Below are positions 34,331 to 44,528 of a stretch of DNA of 64,000 nucleotides, one piece after another. Within the stretch, counting starts at the first letter, position 1. Each line of letters begins with the position of its first letter. The position numbers were made by a program, and so were the translations under genes. This stretch comes from Phoronis australis. Lineage: Eukaryota; Phoronida; Phoronidae. A model generated the notes under the pieces. It searched no databases. It saw only the letters and a list, made by a program, of their open reading frames with translations, and was not told the DNA's origin. The stretch spans positions 365,165-429,164 of the forward strand of contig NMRA01000362.1 in assembly GCA_002633005.1 (NCBI GenBank). Reading direction: 5' to 3'.

Positions 34331-36470
34331 TTTTGGGTTTAAATAATTGACACGCTCATCCGATTTTGATTTGTTGTGGACACTGCCACGGTCTCGACTG
34401 GCCACATTAGAGGCGGTGGCCATCCCGTAAGCAATCCATATGCCGGAAGCTTTTCGACGAATTATGCATCACACTCATTAAACCGTCGAAGTCCTGGTGC
34501 TAACAGTACCGCACATGCGCATAACGAGACACCTTAGGAGACCGTTTGTCTTTAACTCTTCCCAGTTATGACTTCAAACTCATGACATCCATTGCAGTCG
34601 TACACGTAGCTGTACTCGTCAATCTATTAGTCAATAGTAGATCTGATTGGCATTAGATTCTGAGCGGTCGAATAAGACGACTGGACCTGATCTAACAGAT
34701 CGTGTAAATTCAATTCCACCAAATGCCGCTGGTTATTTAAAATTTCCTTTCATTGAATGACTGATTAAAGGGATTTAATCATAGATAGCCCAGATGATAA
34801 AGTCCGCGACTTTTCATCAAGTAAGTGATTGATTTCAACATCGTCTCCGTCTAGCTCTAGGAGCTTTGTCGTCAACGAAAAGACCATACATACTGTTCAG
34901 TGAACTCCTTCCGTAGCGCCGGAATGTCGCGAGAGGAAGATAGCGAGACCACGACCTTCCTTCGTAATACGCATGGCCAAGGAATGTTTAGGATAACGTC
35001 ATTTTGACGTAATTATGACGTTTTGGACCCAGTGTGACGGCATGTCTATTCTTATTTCCGGGTCCAAATTGCGTCATATACTGCCATGACACGTCATCAC
35101 TAAACATCAATATACCTCGCGATGCCTTGCGTGATCTAGCACTGCGGAACGCAGCTCGTCTTGAATGTAGCGAGGGTCGGTTCAAGCGTTCTGGTCCTGC
35201 TGTTATGGAGGTCTGCAAAGTGACCACGCCATAAATGTTGCAGGAATAGAATGGAATGTGTCATCTAAAGACAATAAGTTATTTGAAACCCTCACACGAT
35301 CAACTTTAAGCAACGCGTTTCAAGTTTCAGTGTTAAAATGCGCACACGAGGCCTACTTCTTTCCACTTTGTTCAATGTTGCGTTCTTTTGACGACCATAA
35401 AGTGTTGTTCAGAACATATATCGTGAACAAAACGGAGAGTGTTCTATTGTTGACACAAAGTTACGTTTTTCAGCAATTGATGTTTGAGTACCACTCCAAA
35501 CTTGGGAACACAAAATCTCGATTTTTATTGTGTTTAATTTTTTTACCAGCACGATGTTTTTATTGGAGGTTCGTTATAAACATTGAACGAATTTTTTAGA
35601 TTAAAAATCTTGGAAGCTAGTTATGGAAAATCCTAGACAAGGTTTTCAACATTTTTATCAAAATTTAGCGAATGATGGTGAAAGGAATTTCCCTGTCAGC
35701 GTACCTTTTGCCAAAACGTATGGTCATGTGACCAAGGGAATGTTACGGTGTTTTGCATCGACCCCCTATTTCAGACAATATATACTTTTATGGGGTGAAA
35801 ACCGCCAGTTACGTGGATACTTCAGCAAGAACTCGTCTTAGGGGCATACCTAACCTTAATGTTGCAGGCTACAAATACGACTCCGGTGAAGAACGCAAAC
35901 AGTGCCGTCAACGACATGGAAGCCGGCACGGCTCGACAATATGAATAGCATGTGTTGTTTTTGTTGGAAACAGTCGACTTTTTTATCACTCGTATTTCCA
36001 TTCTTTGCAGATGTCATGGTACCAATTGACGACAGTCTTGATGGTAGCTGGTACTCGAACACCTGTGATGTCGGTCACCGATAGAATAGCGTCTCGGAAC
36101 AACGGCACGGTAAATCTTTATACGTCAGCAGTAGAGTATTTCAAAACTCTTCAACAATATTGTTAGCCTGCATGTTGTTTCCACTTCCATAACCCAATGA
36201 CACATTTTATAGACTATTAAAGTTGTCGACCCTCGCTATGAATGCTTTCACCCACTAGGCTAATCACTCGCCAGAGAAATTAGTTTCTGTACGTGTGAAT
36301 GGTCCGGATTTTTATCATGGTCCTTTTCCAAATTTGGCCCAACCCTGCGAATGGCTGTTTCTAAGTAGCACACAGTGCTATTAGGAATCTTTCACATTGT
36401 CCGTTTGCGTGCGAGCCCAAATTAGGCAATGAGCGCGTGAGTCTGAGATACTACAAGCACGAAAACAGTC
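34331..36470. other. No gene; contains a hairpin rich in TGACGT motifs
   Basis: Frames at 34988-35234, 35258 and 35623 have no domain likeness. At 35013-35030 and 35060-35078 an inverted repeat joins TATGACGTTTTGGACCC-like arms; four or five TGACG/CGTCA sites lie in 34996-35095. Nothing else recognised. Confidence 0.4.
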
Positions 36471-37566
36471 AGCCTCCCAATGGTGTTGATCGGTTTAGCT
36501 GGTTGCAGCCTCGTCCCCATCCCTCGCGAAGATCGATTAGCCATTTGAAGCCTGGTGAGGAGAAATTTACTTCAATTTCAGAATGCAGACACATTTACGG
36601 AAATCACCGGAACATCACGAGTGATAAGTTACATCACAACTGAAATTAAGACTTCACTAAAAAGCAAGACTTTGCGAGATTATGTGAAATATTGTCATGT
36701 ATTTTAAAGAGAACACGTGGTTTTGGCTAGATTTTTCTAGTCGCGAGACAGCTACTGAACTTTACCAAGTATCTTCTGCTTCCGAATAACTAATGGTAGC
36801 AACAACGACACTGGTGAAAATAGTTAAAATCTGTTTTTAGATCTTGTTTGGTTTCCGGAAAAACGTAATCAAATTTAAGGATAAGAATCCTCAAGAACTG
36901 GTATTGACGATTTATTGTGTCGCTGATCAGCGGTGAACGTCGTCTACGACCAATCAGGGAGCATAAAGGGTATGTCCTCACCAGCTTAAGCCTCAAATGT
37001 ATGCGCCATCTTGAGGCTTGGGGACGAGACTGAGCCATTTGAGGCTTGGTGAGGAGATATCCCTTCAGCGCGTTGATTGGTCGAAGACAAACGCTCATAG
37101 CTGACAAGAGCCGCACGAGAAAAACTTCAAACACTTGAATATTTGAATACTTAAATACCAGTTCTTGAAGATTCTTGTCCTTTTACATCTTCGATAAACT
37201 TGAATATTTTTTTCACAAACTGAACAAGGTCCAAACACAGATTTTGACTATTTTCACAGGCGTTGCTGTTGCTATCATTCGTGGTTCGGAAGCAGAAGTT
37301 GTTTAAAAGGTCACAGTGCTCGTGTACATATCGTCAATTCTGTTTTGTTGAAAGCACCATAGAAATTATCCTGCTTTTGAATTTCAATACATCAAATTTT
37401 CAATGATCTAAGCCTAAATTGCTGCATAAATACCGCTCGTCACACTACAGCAAATTTCAGAGGTGATTTAACTTAATATTACTCGTGATTTCCGTAAAAA
37501 TATATCACCAAGCCTCAAATGGCTAAACCGATCAACGCCATCTTGAGGTTTGGGAACGAGGCTGAA
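36471..37566. repeat. Nested foldback with a repeated 60-bp module
   Basis: Inner arms 36773-36988 and about 37030-37300 are reverse complements for over 200 bp with mismatches: CTTCTGCTTCCGAA, GTGAAAATAGT, AAAATCTGT, CAAGAACTGGTATT and CGACCAATCA pair in order. Outer arms 36471-36640 and about 37455-37566 also pair (TTGATCGGTTTAGC, ACGGAAATCAC). A module like AGCCTCGTCCCCAAGCCTCA, then GATGG and CCATTTGAGGCTTGGTGAGG, occurs at the left end, centre and right end. Non-coding; probably a composite foldback transposon. Confidence 0.8.
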
Positions 37567-37862
37567 CAACGGTGGAAGGCGTAAGTGGCGAGAACAACCG
37601 ACCTCACTTGTGAAACACAATGCCAGGTTGACAGCAAAGCTATAACAGTAATATTATAGGAGGTCATCAATGTATAAATAAATGCTGGTAACTGTGCTTG
37701 GGTAGGATTATTATTTTGTTAGAAACTGCACCTTTGGGTCTACGCCTAAAATATTTAAATTCAATATGTCTGCGTGGCTGTTCATTGACTAACCTGTAGG
37801 CACCGCGTCTTTAGCATATTTTTGACTGCATGTGCTGGCCGTCATGAGATTCTTTCGATAAC

Positions 37863-37985
37863 GATTAAGCTTCTACCCTCTCACAACCGAGATGCCGCCA
37901 GTTAGTCGACCATTAGGTACTAATGATTAAACTTCTACCCTCTCATAATCGAGATGCCGCCAGTTAGTTCGGACCATTATGTACC
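37863..37985. repeat. 61-bp tandem duplication
   Basis: GATTAAGCTTCTACCCTCTC then GAGATGCCGCCAGTTAGT is followed at once by a second copy, GATTAAACTTCTACCCTCTC and the same end. Two units only, nearly identical, so a recent event. Confidence 0.85.
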
Positions 37986-38737
37986 TTAACAGAAGCTGTA
38001 GCGTTTCTGGAAATTTGAACTGAATTACTTTCTAAAAACCGTCAACATTTTTGGTTAGGATGGTTTATTGAAGTTTTTTTGCAACTTAGGTGGATTTCAA
38101 CCTTTGAGGATTTTTAAAGTGCATTATTGTATGAACTGATATCTCTATTTTTCATTGCTACCCATAGAAGTATTGTACATTCATCCGTTCCTGCCCGTGT
38201 CCGCGATGAATTGCTCCCGGTTATGTTTCACCATAAGAGACTTGCCTTGATTACAGCTCACACTTCTTATTCACTCATATAAAAATATATATGAAAATTC
38301 AAATAAAGCGTGCTAAAGTGCAGGGTCTGCAATGCCACGTGATCTAAGACTTAATTTAAAAGTGTGGTCCTACACAACTATAATCTCACCCGGTCTCTAC
38401 AAAGTTTCTGAAAATATACACATAACTGCTAGTTATTGAGATAAATTCTATGAATTATGTCTAGATTGTGATACACTAATGATTACTTGGCTAAACCTTT
38501 TTCAGCAGCAAAAGAGAAGTGGGAGTACATATCAGACTAAATTTCTGTCTAAAGTTACTTTCATGAAACACACCAGAGGGAGCGATTTTTCTCGCACACG
38601 GATGCGTGTTTGCCTATTGACCCACGTAACCAGACCTGATAAGTTACATTGTTCCCTTGGTTTCGTATGGTAACAATAGATTAGGTGATATTGTAGTTAT
38701 TTTTTACTGACCTATCAACATATCAACATGGCAGAAG
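37986..38737. other. No recognised feature
   Basis: AT-rich; includes short ATAT runs near 38276-38300. No repeat partner or exon found. Confidence 0.4.
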
Positions 38738-38893
38738 AGTGGCGGGTTTAGGGGGGAACGTGCCTCCACCTAAAATTCTCCCAGATTCTATTTGGCACTT
38801 CGGGGGCTGCGAATGTCTGACGGGAAAATCCTGGCCAATACTCTGCCCTGCCCCGGCCCCCCACCCCAACTCAAAATCTTGGGTCTGCCTCTG
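38738..38893 (-). mobile_element. CAGNGGCGG-family MITE, third copy
   Basis: Left end AGTGGCGGGTTTAGGGGGG, right end GGTCTGCCTCTG. Internal GGCACTTCGGGGGCTGCGAA and TGTCTGACGGGAAAATCCTG match 21848-22003. GAAGA is found at both flanks (about 38734-38738 and 38894-38898), a likely 5-bp target duplication with the first bases of the left end lost. Confidence 0.75.
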
Positions 38894-38898
38894 GAAGA

Positions 38899-40185
38899 AA
38901 ATGTACACAGTGATGTTACAGACACATCTGCCGGGCAGACATTCCCTTAGATTTATCGTCTCCTTTGTTCTGCTCCGACTCGATCAGTCCCAATGCGCTA
39001 GACAACAATGAATATTCCTAGTTAGTTAAATGGAAGTATGCAACCTCTGGATTAGTTCATCATGCAGTTAAAGTTCTGTAACCAAGCGATAGTGTCATTA
39101 GAATACGAGGTATGTACGTTACCAGTTCCAAGAACTTCAGATGACGGTCAATAGTTCGTTGACCATTTCAATTTAAATTGATACATGATGCTATGGATCG
39201 TGTCCATGTTTCTATTTTCAATTTTCGTTTAGAGAATTTTGAAACGTGGAATGTTGACTCGATATTGAAAACTCGATTTTCATTGGGCTAAAGTTGAAAA
39301 AAGAAATTTTGACGGTTCAATCTTTTAGTTGCAACCTTACAATCAATCACAGCTCTGCAATTCTAAAGAATAATTCGTCTGGTTGAAGGTTGTACGCCAT
39401 TCGCGCCCGTGGCTGGTTGACTTTATTCTCGTACCAAACGTCTATTTGTTCGTGCTGACGGACCAACACGCATTGTCTTGGCTAGTTGCAGCTCCAAGCG
39501 TTCAACATACTAGTTGTTAGGCGCATTTTGATTGGTTGTTTGGCAAGCGGTATCTGGATCTAGACACTCGTGAATCATTGGCTGAATTGTTGTTATTCAG
39601 ATTGGAAATGAAACACTGAAACATTGGTCATTATTTCAATTTTCTCTGGTCAAAACTAATAACTTCAGGTGGTCTGTCCAATCCAACAAGGATCCCCCAA
39701 AGGCGTCTTCGGCTATAAAGCCGATAATGGCTCTTAAATGTTACGCTAATTACTAATTTACTTCGTAAGCCAACACTAGCGTGTATGATCTCTAGCCAAA
39801 GCCATCTCCACATAGATACCACGTGCGAGTATTTGCAGACGAAAAGGCACGACCTTATCTTGTGATGTCGGTCATCGAAATCAATGCGACGCGACTGTTT
39901 ATGTTTTCGATAACTGGGTTTCATTTCTGCTGCTTCTCTTAGTCGTAAATTTTTCAGATAACCGAGATTTTCGAGGTCTTGCCTAAGCTAGGGTTTCCCA
40001 GTCAATAGTCGCGTTGAGTCGTCACTTGTCTGCTGCATCCTGATTTTAAAGACACTTTTCCTTTTCAATAACAGAACACAGGGCAAGTTTTGTCAGTCGA
40101 AAGATATATCTAAAATGTAAACATTTCATAACTTTCAGACCTGTTTGTGTTTGCCTAATTTCACTAATATTTTTAAAGTTTTTTT
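38899..40185. other. No recognised feature
   Basis: Frame 39631 (minus) is not recognisable. GC-richer patches near 39400-39480 and 39690-39720 have no splice context that convinces. Confidence 0.4.
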
Positions 40186-40408
40186 TTTAAAAAGTAGTCG
40201 GAGTTTCCGCGGAAACCTCATTACAAATGGCGGCAGTTGAGTGAGTAGACATAATGCATGAGTCAGCTAGCACTCACTACTATGGTGGAGCACCACCAAA
40301 AATAAAGATTAAACTAAAAAATCATAGTAAATTCAGTTAAGTTTGAACATGTTTGAATTTGTGCTGAATGAACACTATTTGGGCTTACGTTTCGACTAAA
40401 TTAACTCA
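40186..40408 (+). repeat. Dispersed repeat, copy 2 (partner 20225-20465)
   Basis: Same order of blocks as copy 1 in the opposite orientation, including GGAAACCTCATTACAAATGG, GAGTGAGTAGACA, GAGTCAGCTAGCACTCAC, AGCACCACCAAAAATAAA and GTTAAGTTTGAACATG. It is followed directly by the small inverted-repeat element at 40409. Confidence 0.7.
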
Positions 40409-40516
40409 CAGGCGGATCAAGGATTCTTAAAATTTAACATTTCCAAAAATCTAGATTTGATATCGCTTAGGGAAAAAGGGGGTCCAGGGCCCCTTGACCG
40501 CCTGGATCCGCCTATG
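40409..40516. mobile_element. 108-bp inverted-repeat remnant, CAGGCGGATC ends
   Basis: CAGGCGGATCAAGGATTCTT at the left and CTGGATCCGCCTATG at the right are inverted. It resembles the ends of the CAGNGGCGG family but its interior (GGGAAAAAGGGGGTCCAGGG) differs, so it is a related or separate family. Confidence 0.5.
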
Positions 40517-42982
40517 TAACGCGTTAGAATCCGCTTGATGACCCTTTTACTAAATGAAGCGGAAAGATCACCTGTAAGAGAAAGCAATTGCAAAGCGATA
40601 TTCAAAATATGAAAGATAGTGCACCATTGAAAATTTCATTTGAATAAGAACGTTCATTTTTAATCGTAAGTTGTGCAATTGCAGTTTTTCTTCACTTGCT
40701 AAAATATTTTTTGGCGACGATTGTTTTACAAAATCACATTCTTGTTTCACTCCGAAACGTACGTGTAGTGAATTTGTTCTTCGTGGCATCCATCTTAGTG
40801 AAATTTTCACGTCTGTTAATGCCATATCCACTTCAATTAAAGTTCCAAAAAATTTTATTCTCGACTTGAAACATTTTGCCAAGCTTCTTTTTTTGTGCGG
40901 ACTCACAAAATATCTTCGGTTATTTTTTGTTGAGCCGACTGGCGGTCGAGCCGGTCTCGCCACCTGGGGAGGCAGCAGACCGTCCAATCGTCGTTCCTAT
41001 TAGACGAATGCTCATCAAATTTTCTCATCTAAACCCGGATCAGTCTGGTTTTAACCTTCATGAGTCGTGAGTTTTGTCAGCCTTCGAAAATTGGGAGCAG
41101 GTTTGAAAACTTCACACAAAGTTTGCGAAATCTCAACCGTTACTAACTCACTTGCCTATGGAGAATAAACCCTGTAAATTAATGAAAGTAGTCCTTTAAA
41201 CTCTTTATTAAGGGACATGATACGTAAAAACAAATTTCAAATTTTATTCGTTGCCTCGCATTTTTTATCTCCCTGGTAAAATGATTGCGTTCCCTGGCAA
41301 ATGCTCTACTTCTCCTTGCATGCGTAAAATGTTACTGATTAAGACTTAGGCTAAAATGTGCAAATGGGAACAAATACGATCCCGAGAACTGTGAACGACT
41401 TCTAGCTCCGCCTGTTTGTGACGTGTCCTTGTGCAATTTCTCCGGTATGAGGTATTCGGAGTATGTCAAATTTCTTGTTTGGTCAATGCTGGTCTTGCTT
41501 ATAAACTATAGAAAATATTAAACACTGGTGTGTTTAAGCTATGATATCCATGCACATTGTATTCAGGTTACGGACATTGGTAGTGTGAAACGTTCCAAAC
41601 TATATTGATTGGAAATAAATATGCATTCAGTGTTTCTTCAGAAAGTCGTGTGAGTCTGTCTCCCTTCCTCACGAACCACAGGAACGTTCTCGTTAACAGC
41701 GTTCTCTGTGCAGAATATTGTCACGGGCTGTATGCTACCCAATTCTTTTCTAAGGTACGATTGCGCCTGTTTCCTTTGATAAAACGAGATCCTGATTTCT
41801 TCGCTACGTCACAGGAGTTGCCAAGTAAATGAAGTGCTATTTTTGACAGCAAAATCGAATAAGGACAAGTCCAACACAAAACAAAAAGTTCACCCGCATG
41901 AAACACATAGCAAAACTTCAGATGATAGCTGTTTACAAATCTTGGTCAAATTCTCCATCGCTTTCAATATTCTGAAAATGTATCACTCAGGTTTCGCGAA
42001 AGCGACTAAAGACAGAAAGTTGATTTTACGCCCAATTACTGGAAACAGGTTTAGGCAAATATAGAAATACTTTATAGAAATTATAACTAGTAGTTTTTTG
42101 CATATTCTCAGAGAGGTTGCACTTTTGCTCGCGTGTATGTTCTCAGAGACTTTGCACTTTGCTCATGTGAGATATGTAATTATTTTTGTTGAATAGTTGT
42201 GTGGAGCGAAAGACCACATTTCTGTCTTATGAACGCGCATTGATTATTCACCGCGCACAATTGCTTATTGAACGCCCACCCTCAATTAGTACGCGTACTT
42301 ATTTCAGTACGCGTACTGAACGAGAAAGTACAGGCGGTTCAGTAAGGCTTCCCAAATTCCGAGTAACAATCAGTCGTTCCAATCGATCTGCTAATGGGTT
42401 GGTTAGGGTTAATATAAAAGATCACTGTTTGGGCTGTCAAGAAATGCCAACAGATCTTAACTGTGTTAGTGCCCGCGTAGTTTCCGAAGTTGAATGAATG
42501 CCATCCTCTGACCAAAAATCAAAATTAATTGATTTTATGTATATTTTAATTTAAAAGTTACTTACTTGTTCCTCACAAAATCAATAGCACCTTTATTAAC
42601 ATGTTCGCTTTATCGGCAGCTACATTCTTCGAAATGTAAACGTTAGTCTATTCGATGAATGACCGTTGAATAACTAATTCTGCTAGTTGAATAACCAATT
42701 ATGTGAGTTGATTATGCACAGAAAGGTAATCGCTTAGGGACCAATTGTGTGCGCTAAATCGCTAATTCTGCTCGTTGAGGGAAAATTTCGCTCGTGTTTT
42801 ACGACCGCGATCGTTATATCAAATAATTTTAGCAAAAACCCGTTAGATCTGAGTCCACGAGACCACTAGCCATTCAACTCTCAATTGATATTGTTTTGTG
42901 GTGTTTATGGTTTGTTATTCAAATTAGTAAAGAGTGAGTAGTTTACCACCAACATTTAGAATTACTACTACATTACCTCCCC
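40517..42982. other. No supported gene; minor short repeats
   Basis: The 139-codon minus-strand frame at 40568-40987 has no domain or splice support. Around 42098-42175 a CTCAGAGA..TTGCACTTT phrase is doubled, and at 42660-42790 TTGAATAACTAATTCTGCTA-like phrases repeat with a period near 22 bp. Confidence 0.35.
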
Positions 42983-43286
42983 ACGCGCGCACCCAGGGGG
43001 GGCTCGGGGGGCTCCAACGAGCCCCCCCCCCNTTTGGCGAAGTGGGCAAAACGAGCAATGGGAATGTTTTCTGTCTAACAAATTCAATTGAACACCAGAG
43101 AAACAAAAAGTCCGAGAAAACGAGACATAAGTCCACTGAAAAGGCACAGATCCACTGAAAAGGCACAGACGCACAGTGAAGGTGGTAACCCGTTTTTTTT
43201 TTTAATTCTCCCGCTTTTTTGTCAGCAAAAGGTCCACATCGCCAGAAATTCGAGCCCCCCATATTTAAGGCTGGGTGCGCGCATGC
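42983..43286. mobile_element. MITE, GCATGCGCGCACCC family, copy 3 (inverted, with filler)
   Basis: CACGCGCGCACCCAG at the left and CTGGGTGCGCGCATGC at the right; interior TTTGGCGAAGTGGG, AAAGTCCGAGAAAACGAG and AATTCGAGCCCCCCATAT are the family blocks on the minus strand. It has an extra piece of about 43 bp (43057-43099), not in the sister copies, that recurs at 43949-43993, and a doubled TCCACTGAAAAGGCACAGA. The N at 43032 lies in its poly-C. Confidence 0.8.
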
Positions 43287-44346
43287 TCCCCCCACCCCGA
43301 AAACGGTTTTGAACCTGTTCTTTTACACACGCAAATAAGAGTAAAAGAATGAAACTTGGCCTAAATAGTGAAAAAAATGTTACTTTGCGAACGAAAAATA
43401 CGAGCGTAAAATAACGAGCGTACAACTTCTTCAGTGATCTCGTGACCCACAAACCAATTTCTCATTGGATATAACGATTAAGATCGTGAAACACGAGCGA
43501 AGTCTCAATCGTCATTACGAGCGTGTACTTCTGGACGACACTTTCTCGCGAAGGGCACGTGATAATTATGCGCGTTGAATAATCACAGAAAGGTACTCGT
43601 TTAAGAAGCCTTTGGCGCCCCCTACTTTATCGCGTACGACCCGCAAGGAATTTGCACTCAGTACCGGCACAGTTTCCGCAAAATACGAGTCAATCACTTG
43701 TGGGTCATTATCAGTCATGTTTCTATTGAGAAACAACAGACGTCTAGAGAACACATCTATATGAACGACTACGCACCTGTTAATACAAAACCCATTTTGT
43801 TTTATTTTGCCGCACCTGCCCACATGTCAAATATAACTAGGCCCTATGACCGACAAAGAAGTCGTTTTCTTCTTTGCCAAGCTCTCTATAGTGAGTCACC
43901 TTACTTTTGTGAGGTTTAAGTCATTTACATGGCATTTTTCTTCCAGTCAGCAATGGGAATGTTTTCTGTCTAGCAAATTCAATTGAACACTAGTCTTGGT
44001 ATTTCAAGCCCATCGCAAAGTAAACTCGAACATATTCATGTCTCTAACTATCACCTTGCACGTTTTCTGAAGCGTCGTCCGGTTGCGCAAGCACAATGTG
44101 CAACACATTTGAAAGGGGACGCAATAACGTTTGCGGAGAATCGCAAACTTTTTGCAAGAGAACGTTAAATATTTGAAGGGAAATGCCAAAATCTTGTTTT
44201 TTGCATCAAGTTCTTTCAGAAGATCGGTATTTGAAGTTTTGAGAGTGATATTCTTTATTTTATTTTATTTATTTTATTTTATTTGTTCAAAATTTGACGC
44301 CCTTCAGCTTTATGAATGATCCCTTGCTTCGTTTTGTATTTTGCAG
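43287..44346. other. Upstream of the GPCR exon; contains a copy of MITE filler
   Basis: 43949-43993 repeats AGCAATGGGAATGTTTTCTG then TCTAGCAAATTCAATTGAAC from the MITE at 42983-43286. A TTTTATTTTATTTATTTTAT tract lies at about 44253-44285. The first coding exon of the GPCR (with the true ATG) should be here or further left but could not be fixed. Confidence 0.4.
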
Positions 44347-44528
44347 GATAACTCCACCGTTTTTCCTATAACGACATCTACTGCAACATCTGAAAACATC
44401 GTAAGATCTGAAGAGATTCAGACGACAGAAGCACTACCACCCGACATCAACACGACAGCAAGCAACAACGCGAGCACTCAGGACAGAGCGGATTACAATG
44501 AGAAGGCACTTTCTGGTTGGAAAGGAAT
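44347..44528 (+). CDS. GPCR exon 1 of those visible (extracellular N-terminus)
   Basis: 182 nt between the acceptor TTTTGCAG and the donor GTACGT. It encodes DNSTVFPITTSTATSENIVR, SEEIQTTEALPPDINTTASN, NASTQDRADYNEKALSGWKG and ends in phase 2. Low-complexity and glycosylated in character, as is normal for receptor N-termini. There is no ATG in frame after the acceptor, so a start exon must precede it. Confidence 0.75.

Noticed and set aside
40568-40987. 139-codon minus-strand frame
   Set aside because: No domain, no splice context, composition like random frames nearby.
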